Below the pieces are notes generated by a model. That model was given only the letters and a program-made list of their open reading frames with translations, had not been told where the DNA came from and did not search any database. A stretch of DNA of 64,000 nucleotides from Heliocidaris tuberculata (lineage: Eukaryota > Echinodermata > Echinoidea > Camarodonta > Echinometridae), in NCBI GenBank assembly GCA_025618425.1, contig CM046838.1, positions 7,525,655 to 7,589,654 of the forward strand. Reading direction: 5' to 3'. The translations under genes were made by a program, and so were the position numbers. Of this stretch, positions 35,101 through 44,100 are shown piece by piece. Numbering within the stretch: position 1 is the first letter of the stretch; each line of letters begins with the position of its first letter.

Positions 35101-37100
35101 ATGTTGCATTAACGTTGTTTGAATACAATTTTTGCCTTAAAAATGATTGCTAAGCTCACCCAGAACCTCATATATATGGTGTAAATTTAAGTTTACTACC
35201 TATATGGATAGTTGTTACGTATATCTTACACACATTTTTTACGTATGATAACGTACGTTTACGGTTACATCACGAAAGTTACATCGTGACCTTCAATTGG
35301 CTGAATAAGCAACATTTAGTTGAACTTAATTTTAATTTCTACTTCACTGGCATGGCCAGTGTAATCACTTACATCATAGAGGTTACCTATATTTAAGATT
35401 TGTGGTACTATACAAGTCAACATAATGTTACACTGTCATAAATCTACCTTTTTATCACGAATCTTTCTTATATTCCCAGTTACTTTTCTTTAGTATCTTG
35501 ACTTTTAAACATGTGGTTAGAATTAGACCAAAAAGAAATAACACACACTGGAGAGGAAAATTTCAAGTGCAAATATTGTGAGAAGATACAATATTATTCA
35601 ACTCATCTGGTAACTTATTAAGTTGATAACCAAACACACGATAACTCTGGATATAACTGTGTATTAAACTGTTACTTGATCTAAAAAGACGTTATTATGG
35701 ACTGCTTTTTATGGTCTCCATTGCGTTAGTAGATGCCAGGAAAACACCACTTACAGGGGTTCAAATAGCAAAAAACAAACAAACAAACAAACAAACAAAC
35801 AAAAATTAAAATCGGCGCGACGCTACGCGGCTCACAGACATCGCCGTTTCGCGCCTTGTGGACGATGCTCTGCATCGCCGTTGGGACAAACCCAGGGACC
35901 GCGGAGCTAGAGCCGGGGGGGGGGGGGGGTGGGGATGGGGCTGTAGTCCCCCCCAATTATTTGGGGAAAAAAGAGAAAAAATAGAGCATGCAAGTATGCT
36001 TAAAATCGCAAGCTGGTAACCCTAAAAATGAAAAATCTCCCTACTGTGGGAGGGGGATATCCCCCCTCCCACACCCTCCCCCCTTGGAAAAAAGCTAGAT
36101 ACGCCCCTGGTGCTTACATTATTGGACAAGGTGTTCGTCCCTCACGACCCAGGTGTAAATGGGTACCTGGCAATGCTGGGGTACTAATTGCAGGGCCCGT
36201 AGGAAGAGCAGTATTAATACTGATGTGGCCATACCCTGGGTAAATAAGACCCAATTATATTTATAATTATGATTATTTTCCCCTTTAGTAGGTCAAAACA
36301 CCATCATTTTGCAGTTGTTAACTCTAAGAAGGGGGATTAGTCACTTAACCAGGGATAGAGCTTAATTTAGGATGCGGGTTAGGGTATGTATGGCGTGGAA
36401 TGCCATAGTTCGTTAAGAAAAAAAAAATCCGACAGAAATTTGAATTCATCCTCTGGCCCTTTCTTACAGGAACTCATCTTCTCTCTTTGTTTGCTTATCT
36501 CGAAGACATCCTTTCTTCATTTTCCTCCTCATTTTCCCTCATATCTGTCTATATAAGATAAATTTCCTCTTTTCATTTCTTAACCTAGCCTTTAATCACG
36601 GCGACTTTGCTACTCTGTCGATCCTATGTTGGATCCTCGAAACGAGAATAGTCCTCTGATTGCGGCAAGTCGACAGACAACGTGCAGCATGATGCGTGTC
36701 GACTTCCCGCAATCAGAGGACTCTTACGCTCGATCGACAGAGCAGCTAAGTCGCCGTGATTAAAGGCTACTCTTTACCCAACCCCTCTTTTTCTGTCTAT
36801 GTATGTATCAGCGTTTTACACGTGCATGGCCTCTTCTAAAAATAACACCTAATGTCTATGGGGACTATACTTTCAGTACAACATAAAGAATGAATACATG
36901 TACATATATATCAAATCAATATATCTGTTTTACGTATCCACTCCCCTTCTTTCATTCCTCTCATTAAAAATGTCTGTGAATGTTAGCTCAGGGATTTTAT
37001 TTTCCCTCCATACAGATCCAACTACTGCGGAGGATGTAATGCCATCTTCTATAATCACGAATGCCGTGTGGTCAATTGTAACGGGAAACCATCTTACTGA
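28784..37100 (+). CDS. TIL-domain secreted protein, 3' part, with apparent frameshifts
   Basis: Partial gene: exons 28784-28961, 29595-29787, 34011-34267 and 37016-37100. Each of the first three encodes a trypsin-inhibitor-like cysteine-rich domain (CGTACERTC...CVAGCFC; C.SRCGEPTC...TGCLC; CHPPCSESTC...CVAGCFC). Such domains fold by five disulfides, act in serine-protease inhibitors, and also occur in mucin-like extracellular proteins. The third exon continues into CDIVNCRVDPCRFATC and, across a phase-2 intron, the terminal exon finishes with VSNYCGGCNAIFYNHECRVV and a stop. The first two exons are phase 1 at both ends but are 178 and 193 bases, each one base over a multiple of three, and the frame breaks inside each. 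The start lies upstream, probably in or before the gap. Either a decaying gene or indel errors in the assembly. The 4.2-kb intron carries nested transposons. Confidence 0.75.
29595..29787 (+). pseudogene. TIL exon 2 with +1 frameshift
   Basis: Acceptor TCTACATTGTAG, donor CCAC|GTAATT. The first frame gives SGECSNEGEVYTG; after one extra base near 29634-29636 (GGGAATGCG) the frame continues CASRCGEPTCDGVPQVRC, TGCLCDNDNGYVRGP and CILSSNCP. 193 bases instead of 192. Confidence 0.78.
29912..30021 (+). mobile_element. tRNA-derived SINE, part 1 (interrupted)
   Basis: GGTGCCGTGGTCTAGTGGAT is the A-box-like head and GCGGTTAGAGTCCCGTCGCG the B-box-like part. It continues TTTTGGCAAGACATTGATAC. A copy without these interruptions lies at 60255-60540. 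The remainder resumes at 31109-31149 and 33316-33420. Confidence 0.8.
30022..31108. mobile_element. TIR element A inside the SINE
   Basis: Perfect inverted termini GGGCCCTCTTGCATAAAAAG and its complement, continuing for about 30 bases with one mismatch. 1087 bases, no transposase recognised. The flanking SINE sequence ACACC/GGTGT is itself palindromic, so the target duplication cannot be read with certainty. Confidence 0.85.
31150..32555. mobile_element. TTAA-flanked element B inside the SINE
   Basis: Termini AGTAGTCACCCGAAGA and TCTTCGGGTGACTACT are inverted repeats, with TTAA on each side (31146-31149 and 32556-32559). TTAA targets are known for piggyBac and Kolobok elements. The interior keeps an acidic minus-strand frame near 32243. 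1406 bases. Confidence 0.88.
32115..32243 (-). pseudogene. Vestigial acidic N-terminal frame in element B
   Basis: Begins MSVVDEEIELNMDIEIGEE, goes through a run of Asp codons (ATC repeats on the + strand) and is soon lost to stops. An acidic N terminus is common in transposases of TTAA elements, but there is too little here to name the family. Confidence 0.35.
32560..33315. mobile_element. TTAA-flanked element C, abutting element B
   Basis: Termini GGGCAATTCCA and TGGAATTGCCC are inverted repeats. TTAA at 32556-32559 is shared with element B, and TTAA at 33316-33319 follows. 756 bases, non-coding. Confidence 0.87.
33316..33420 (+). mobile_element. tRNA-derived SINE, final part
   Basis: TTAAATGCTTTCATCGCCTT continues the SINE that broke off at TTCCTTAA (31149). 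The same order, TTCCTTGAATGCTCGAGCG, is uninterrupted at about 60430. Confidence 0.75.
33490..33850. repeat. TTCAAATT-rich repeat
   Basis: Multiple ATTCAAATTSGTT and TTCAATTT motifs in both orientations; similar to 13200-13440. No coding potential recognised. Confidence 0.45.
34011..34267 (+). CDS. TIL exon 3 plus Cys-rich segment
   Basis: Acceptor GTTTTTTCCAG, donor GCGT|GTAAGT. Encodes NCQIGETYFICHPPCSESTC, CVAGCFCSDGLVRHNGQC, NDCP, then CDIVNCRVDPCRFATC. The open frame begins in phase 0, whereas the preceding exon ends in phase 1; one extra A in GCAAAGAAC would explain the conflict. Confidence 0.85.
34589..34751. mobile_element. hAT-like MITE, 163 bp
   Basis: CAGTGGCGGATCTGCA at the left, TGGATCCGCCCCTG at the right. 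Identical octamers GGTGAAGG at 34581-34588 and 34752-34759 form a perfect 8-bp target duplication. Confidence 0.88.
34809..36109. mobile_element. hAT-like composite insertion
   Basis: Left end CAGTGGCGGATCTACGGGG, right end GCTAGATACGCCCCTG. Only GTGCT is shared by the flanks (34804-34808 and 36110-36114... as GTGCT), so the ends may belong to two elements; further G and C runs at 35916-35950 and 36050-36082 support a composite. It contains a zinc-finger remnant at 35522-35619. Confidence 0.6.
35522..35619 (+). pseudogene. C2H2 zinc-finger remnant
   Basis: One frame reads THTGEENFKCKYCEKI, then STHLVTY and a stop. This matches the linker-plus-finger pattern HTGEKPFxCxxC...HLxxH with the last His lost. 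No second finger is intact, so it is a pseudogene fragment carried in repeat sequence. Confidence 0.6.
36588..36767. mobile_element. Palindromic MITE with TA target duplication
   Basis: GCCTTTAATCACGGCGACTT and its mirror AAGTCGCCGTGATTAAAGGC are the ends. Inner pairs include CTCTGTCGATC/GATCGACAGAG and AGTCCTCTGATTGCGG/CCGCAATCAGAGGACT. TA flanks both sides, as in Tc1/mariner elements. Confidence 0.85.
37016..37100 (+). CDS. TIL gene terminal exon
   Basis: Acceptor CTCCATACAG; one base completes Val, then SNYCGGCNAIFYNHECRVV and NCNGKPSY before TGA at 37098-37100. The Cys spacing continues the DPC...ATC segment of the previous exon, and the phases agree. Confidence 0.85.
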
Positions 37101-37167
37101 TCATGAGTGTCACCTTGATATCACTCGTGATATCTACTTGTTAAGCCACCTACGCTTTGAGTCGGAG

Positions 37168-37173
37168 AATAAA
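37168..37173 (+). promoter_or_regulatory. TIL gene poly(A) signal AATAAA
   Basis: Canonical AATAAA 68 bases after the stop codon of the terminal exon. Confidence 0.55.
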
Positions 37174-37748
37174 TCAGTATAATAATTTCAAAATAATCTG
37201 ATTATTACTGCTCACATTCTTTTTTGTTTCAAAAAGTAAATTTAATTGATCTCTTAGACTGAAGAAACATGAGACCACTTAAAGCCATTATGAAAAAAGT
37301 TTATTGCTTCAAAAGCAATTTTGAAGCTTATATTAGGAAATGTGGAATAGTGACTATGCGCTTTTCAAAAACGAAATTTTATTATCATCATGACTATTAC
37401 CTAATCCCTGCTGTCATGAGTATTGAATTTGTTTTTATCATTCCAGAATAATAAATTCACGAGCTTTGATCAACTAAGTGCTCCATGTCTGCTTTTCAAT
37501 AACAAATCATCTTCTCGAAATCCTTTTTTTTTTCTTCAAAAACTGAAATATCCGGCATTTTGAAAATAATTGAATTAAACATTAAATGGTGGTGGCACAA
37601 TATGTCTACATGATTTTATTTGAATATATTTCTATTGATGGATGTCTACCATTCGAGGAAACAGAAATGAGTATGCAGGTAAAAATAAAGGATAAAAGTG
37701 GAGAAAACTGGAAGAAAGAACGGAACAGAGTTAGCTAGGAGTATGTGA

Positions 37749-37751
37749 ATA

Positions 37752-37784
<33 letters not shown>

Positions 37785-39130
37785 GAGAGAGCGAGAGAGA
37801 AGAGAGAAGAGAGAACGGAGGGAGGGCGGGTCGGTAGAGAAAAGAAAGAGAGATATGAAAATAGAGAAAAGAAAGACAGAGATAAATGAAAATAGAAAAA
37901 AGAAAGAGAGAAATTAAAAGCGAGAAAAGAAAGACAGAGAAATGTAATTAGAGAAAAGAAAGACAGAGAAATGAAAATAGAGAAAAGAAAGACAGAGAGA
38001 AATGAAAATAGAGAAAAGAAAGACAGAGAAATGAAAATAGAGAAAAGAAAGACAGAGAAAAATGAAAATAGAGAAAAGAAAGAGAGAAATGAAAATAGAG
38101 AAAAGAAAGAGAGAGAAATGAAAATAGAGAAAAGAAAGAGAGAAATGAAAATAGAGAAAAAGACAGAGAAATGAAAATAGAGAAAAGAAAGACAGAGAGA
38201 AATGAAAATAGAGAAAAGAAAGACAGAGAAAAATGAAAACAGAGAAAAGAAATAGAGAAAAGAAAGACAGAGAGAAATGAAAATAGAGAAAAGAAAGACA
38301 GAGAGAAATGAAAATAGAGAAAAAGACAGAGAAATGAAAATAGAGAAAAGAAAGACAGAGAAATGAAAATAGAGAAAAGAAAGACAGAGAGAAATGAAAA
38401 TAGAGAAAAGAAAGAGAGAAATGAAAATAGAGAAAAGAAAGACAGAGAAATGAAAATAGAGAAAAGAAAGACAGAGAGAAATGAAAATAGAGAAAGGAAA
38501 GACAGAGAAATGAAAATAGAGAAAGGAAAGACAGAGAAAAATGAAAATAGAGAACAGAAAGAGAGAAATGAAAATAGAGAAAAGAAAGACAGAGAGAAAT
38601 GAAAATAGAGAAAAGAAAGAAAGAGAAATGAAAATAGAGAAAAGAAAGAAAGAGAAATGAAAATAGAGAAAAGAAAGACAGAGAGAAATGACAATAGAGA
38701 AAAGAAAGAAAGAGAAATGACAATAGAGAAAAGAAAGACAGAGAAATGAAAATAGAGAAAAGAAAGACAGAGAGAAATGAAAATAGAGAAAAGAAAGAGA
38801 GAAATGAAAATAGAGAAAAGAAAGACAGAGAAATGAAAATAGAGAAAAGAAAGACAGAGAGAAATGAAAATAGAGAAAAGAAAGAGAGAAATGAAAATAG
38901 AGAAAAGAAAGACACAGAGAAATGAAAATAGAGAAAAGAAAGACAGAGAGAAATGCAAATAGAGAAAAGAAAGACAGAGAAATGGAAATAGAGAAAAAGA
39001 CAGAGAAATGAAAATAGAAAAAAGACAGATAAATGAAAAATAGAGAAAAGAAAGAGAGAAATTAAAATAGAAGAGAGAGGGAAAGAGAAAGAGAGAATAG
39101 AGAGGAGAGGGAAAAACAGACAGAGAAAAT
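37749..39130. repeat. Purine-only minisatellite, about 29-bp unit
   Basis: More than 40 units of GAAATGAAAATAGAGAAAAG followed by AAAGACAGA, with units shortened by 4-10 bases in several places. The + strand is almost all A and G. The long minus-strand frames (FSLFSFLSVF repeats) are artefacts of the repeat. It lies between the convergent TIL and membrane-protein genes. Confidence 0.95.
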
Positions 39131-39644
39131 GAAATAAATGGGGGAGGGGGGGGGGGGGGGAGATTAGAGAAAACGCTGTCCAAAAAGCCAGTCTGAGAAG
39201 CCTCAATACAAAGGTTGTATAGCGTTCGTAACATTATACAGTACACATTAATTTTTAGCATCAGGAAGTATACTACTCGAACATTCAAAATCACAAATGC
39301 GCCATGTAAACCCGTATGCTTAATTCTCATTCAATTTTATTGATCACATTCAGGGGAACTGATTTGAACATTCTTGACATGGCTTGGAAAATATCATATT
39401 AGTCTTTGAGACAACGACTTGCATCAGTCTTGTATTCAAGGGTTTATAATCGGAGAATGGGTAACGATAAAGCCAAACGAAATCGACCAAAAGTTGGGGA
39501 TACAATATTATATTTATACAGCACATGAAAATCCACCAAAACTAGGGGAAAAATGAAAATTTATATATAAGATAACTATAAGAGACGTTTACATAAGAGA
39601 GGAAGATAGGAAAGCTTATCCGATACGTACTATTATATATTAGG

Positions 39645-40034
39645 CAGTGGCGTATCTAAGGGGGGGGGGGGGTAGGAGAGGGGGCACTTGCCCCAGGCGG
39701 CATTTGGTAGTGGCCCCCCCCCCCCAAAAAAAAAAAAGAGGAGAGAAAGAGAAAAGGGGATAATAGAAAGAAAAATTATGTTCCTTAACGATTATACGCT
39801 CCAATTCCAGTGTAAATTGCATACTTTGTTTCCAAAATGCTAAATTTTCTAATGCTCGGTCGCGACTTCACAGATGTTCTTACAAGATCTCGTAATAATT
39901 TTGCGCTTTTCATCAGACTTTGGCTACCAACCCGGCTTAAGTGCATAAGAAATCATTTTTACGTAGTCCTGTATTTTCTTCCTTTAAAGCGTGAAAAATA
40001 TGGTTTGTAATTTTGAGCCCCAGATACGCCACTG
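39645..40034. mobile_element. hAT-like MITE
   Basis: Left end CAGTGGCGTATCTAAGGGGG, right end CAGATACGCCACTG. Flanking octamers ATATTAGG and ATAATAGG match at 7 of 8. Contains paired G and C runs. Confidence 0.87.
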
Positions 40035-40611
40035 ATAATAGGGAAGCTATTGTATAGAGAAATGGAGCTTTGTCCCCCTAATTTTCGGACTTCACCAAAA
40101 CTATGAAAACATTCTTCCCTCTAGAAAAGCTATCTGTAGAAGATATTTCTACTGTTTTGTTTTTTTTGCTGATAATATCAACTTTGACGTGAAAATATTT
40201 GTATATCAATTGTAATTAGTTATTTCATTTCAGAAGGTCTGTTCATATTTTGAATTTGCAAAAAAAGACAAATCCGACAATTTTCCTGTGAAGGATAAAA
40301 ATGAATTTGGTACATTTTCCCACTTTCTATATTTTAGTCATACTTTGTCAACAAATAGCAATTTCAGGACAAAATTCTTGTATTCTAGGGTCAGCTCTTT
40401 AGCAATGCAACTATCACTCTCTTTACTCTTTATTGAAAGAATTTTCATAAAATTATTTTCATTCTCTTATCATTAGAGCAGGGTAATTGAAAATAAAGAG
40501 ATACATCTTGCTTAAAAAAAAAAAAGGAGTAAAGATTAAGAGCATGCCAGGAAAAGATGAGAAACCATAAGTTGACTCTTAACTGAAAAGGCGATTTAGC
40601 GTTTGCTGAAT

Positions 40612-40641
40612 TTTATTTCGTTATCATTTCAAATCTTTATT
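40612..40641 (-). promoter_or_regulatory. Candidate poly(A) signals of the membrane-protein gene
   Basis: TTTATT on the + strand at 40612-40617 and 40636-40641 reads AATAAA on the coding strand, about 210-240 bases after the stop codon. Confidence 0.45.
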
Positions 40642-40851
40642 GTCTTTCAAAGTAACCAAAAATTTTTTCTTCAGTAATTATTTCGATTAAATGTGTTTGC
40701 CTTATGTTAAGAGCTACTTGATGCCACTTGGTTTACATCAGTGGAAGAAAAGAAAGATGCAAGGAATATAAGGTTTTTATCAGGTCATGTCACACCTAGG
40801 CCATTTACCATCAGCAGAAAGCAGAAAGCCCCAGTTGATGGTGATCGATAG

Positions 40852-41127
40852 CTAAAGGTTTGTGGAAGGTTGAGTGACGTCAGACTCATCCGCCGCGAAA
40901 CCTTCATTAATAGCGCCCTCAATAGCCGCCGCTGCATCGTCTGCTTCTTTATCACGGTCTCCATCGGTTGTCATGGGAACGATGTGGGCAGTGTCGGGAG
41001 CGTCAGGGGAGTCGTACGGGGCTTCGTCATCGACCATGGAATGGCCGTTCTCGATCACGACTTCGGTGGTGCTGGTCTGACTCGGAGCTGGGGAGGATTG
41101 GCTTAACATCACATCAGCCGGATCAAC
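40852..41127 (-). CDS. Membrane protein, terminal exon (cytoplasmic tail)
   Basis: Acceptor TTCCCTTCTAG, phase 0. Encodes VDPADVMLSQSSPAPSQTS, an Asp/Glu/Ala-rich stretch and the stop TAG at 40854-40852. 92 codons including the stop. GC-rich against an AT-rich background, consistent with coding. Confidence 0.8.
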   Translation of the reverse strand, partial: VDPADVMLSQSSPAPSQTSTTEVVIENGHSMVDDEAPYDSPDAPDTAHIVPMTTDGDRDKEADDAAAAIEGAINEGFAADESDVTQPSTNL

Positions 41128-44100
41128 CTAGAAGGGAATATGTAACAAAATAGCAAATTATATTGACCTGTTTTGCAGCTATGATCATTAGAGCTACCAT
41201 GGCTACGGTGAATCACTTTAACGTTTGGGGTTTTAATATTGAGGAACAAATCCATTTTCATTGAATGCGTGGCTTATATTCTTTTCTTCCTGTGATATGA
41301 TATATAATCTGACAACTACTTTAATATTCATCGCACTATTTATCCACGCCTTCGATTTTGCTTCCTGTCCTCCGTCCCCTCTCTTCTCATCTTGTATTTA
41401 GGTTCGATTTTCTTCCCCTTCTTCTCCATTCCTATTCTTCATTTTCAAGTTCTCTTTCTCTCTGACTTTGCCTTTTCCTTGTTATCTTACACATTACATT
41501 CTCCTTGCTCTTTCTCTTTTGAACATTCGTTTTCGACATAACCATATGCAAAAGCATCGTACCCAGGCCTGTAGTCTTGTCCCCTCTATTGTTCCTTGGA
41601 CAGCCTAACGGTGTGGCGTGTGTACCCCAATGGTCTATAGGCTCTACTGTTATGGTCTTACTTCGACAGTCACACGGTGATGTATATTTACCATTTTAGT
41701 TTGTACCCCTATATGGCCTCACATGGACAGTCACATATCAAGGCATATGTACCTTGATGGTCCTACATAGAGTAACATGTCAAGACGTTTGTTCCCCTAC
41801 GGTCTTACTTGAAAAATCACCTACCAAAGCATATATCATAATGGCCTTACTTGGAAAGTCACCTAGTAAGGCGTATGGTATTACTTGGACAGTAACAAGT
41901 CAAGGTTTATGTACCGCTACGGTAACGACCCTGCCGGAAAGAACACAGTGTCCCACAGTGTGTTCACAGTGTGAAATCATCTTCACATTGTTAAATTCGA
42001 GCCTTTTAACATTGTGAATCACATCTTCACACTGTGAGCGAGTAAATTCACACTGTGAAATCGAACATCACTATGTGAACACTCTGTGGTAAACCACACT
42101 GTGGAGGTGTCCACAGTGTGAAATCATCTTTACACTGTTAAATGTGAGCGTTTTAACATTGTGAATCACATCTTCACAGAGTCGACTATGTGAACATACT
42201 GTGAACACACTATGGGACACTGTTCTTTCCGGCAGGGAAGGCAAGAGTGCCCCCAAGGTGTCTTGGACAGCCACTTAGCTATACCCCTATGATCTAATTG
42301 ACCCCGCCCTCCCTATGCTCTTACTTGGACAGCCACATGACGAGGCGTTTGGACTCCTATGGTCTTTTGTTTTAGTCCTCCATTGCTCTTGGTCTCCACC
42401 ACCACCTCATAGCCATCGTCTTCCCCAGCTGGAATCTTTTTCATCGGGATCTCGTCTCCAACAGAGACGCCGTTCACGCCGTTGGTGTTCGCGTAGTACT
42501 CCTTCTCCAGACTTGCCTCGAAATCATCTGCCATTTTCCTACAAGGTAGAAACAAATGGAAACATAAAGAAAGGTAGGTCTACCCGATTTGACAGAATTA
42601 TCATGTCTTGTATTAGCTACTTCTCCTTTTTTGTGAATTATTTGTAAAGTGCATTTGAAAAACCCTTCAAACAATACTGATGTTTTGGCTGGTAAAAGTT
42701 TGATGCATTTGCGTACATAGAACTTCGAAGATAATTTTAATGTCATTAGTAGAAGGCTAGGTGAAAGATGGGGGGAAACATCCCTGTGGTGGTTTGTGAA
42801 AGTAAAAGGGCGTATTACTCTGGATAATTATGTTGTATTTTGATATATATTTTCTTGTCGTGAAAGCCACATTAGAGAAAACAAATACAGAAGAAAAGAC
42901 ATCAGGGGACTTTTTGCATAGATATGCGTTACGATTAAACTCCACTTTACTCTCAGCGAATCAGAATGGGGAGTGTCGGACCAAAGTTGCTGAATTGGAA
43001 GCTGAAATTTTCCCACGAGCAAAAAAAAAATGTTTTTCAGATTTTCAAATTTGACTCCATCCCTAGCGAGGCGCCTATTAGCCTATGGGTTTGACAGTTG
43101 GAGTTGCAACTGAAATTGCAACTTTTTATCTCAAACTTACTGTCGCCAATCTCTGGTCAGTACCATGATACAGTAGACGAAGATCACTAGTCCCACGTAG
43201 CCAATGATAGCGATAGCCCACGCTGGGATAGCCAGTGGATAGGAGGACGGGGGCGCCTGGGCTGTGACATCCATCTCGGACCCGAGGTCATCGTTGATGT
43301 CAACATTGTTGAGTTTGACCATGAGGTAGAGCTCTTGCCTGCGGAGAGCCACCGGCATGACGGTCGAGCCAGATGGGTTGAGGACGAAGAACACTAGGCC
43401 GAACTCATTGGTGTTGGTGTTACGGACACGCTGCACGATAGTCACGTGCTCAGGCCTATTGGAGGAAAACCGACAATAACCGAAAAAAAATATCATAAAA
43501 ATAGTTTATAGAAAGGCAAAGGTAAAGCAAAGCGAGGATAGCAGATCTGAGAGAAAAGAGAAAGGGAGAAAAAGAAAATAGGGTTGGATCTCACACAGAC
43601 CCACACACCCACACCCTCCCACGCACACACACTCTCTCTCACGCACACACACACACACCCACCATGCCCACGCCTACATTCACACAGAGGAACAGATGGG
43701 AGTGTAGAAAGAGAAAGAGAGAGAGAGAGAGAGAGAGGCACGGAGAGAGAGAGAGAGAGAGAGAGACAGGGATTGTCAGATACAGAAAATGTGTGACAGA
43801 AAGAAAATAAAAATCATCTTGATGTATTACTGCATAATCAGGCTTTTGTAAGGCTCTCAAAACCTGATATGCAGGATATTTAATTGTAGATTTAGTTTTT
43901 CAGGGTTACACCATGTAATTCTTTCAAGGAAAGGAATAAGAGCCCTGAAAAGGGCTGGTGAGCTCCGCTAAGAGCTCTGTGGTTCTCGACGTTTCGATCA
44001 GTATGCTCTGATCGTCATCAGGAGAATGACTAGAACACTGCCCAGTCATGCCAGTGGAGGCTATTTATTGCCTACGAAGGGATCCGATTCACAGCCTGTT

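Larger units (their letters stand above)
34560..36290 (+). mobile_element. tRNA-like SINE split by two hAT-like insertions
   Basis: Removing 34589-34751 and 34809-36109 joins GGTGAAGGCACTTGACTCTC, GGTCCTGGGTCTGATCC (B-box-like), TTGCTCAGTGCT and TACATTATTGGACAAGG, followed by CCAGGTGTAAATGGGTACC, the tail seen in the other SINEs of the window. Confidence 0.7.

Noticed and set aside
37749..39130. CRISPR-like regular repeats
   Set aside because: Units are contiguous without unique spacers, and the genome is eukaryotic.
37914..39330. Long minus-strand reading frames of over 400 codons
   Set aside because: They are the translation of a 29-bp purine minisatellite (Phe/Ser/Leu repeats), open only because the repeat lacks stops on that strand.
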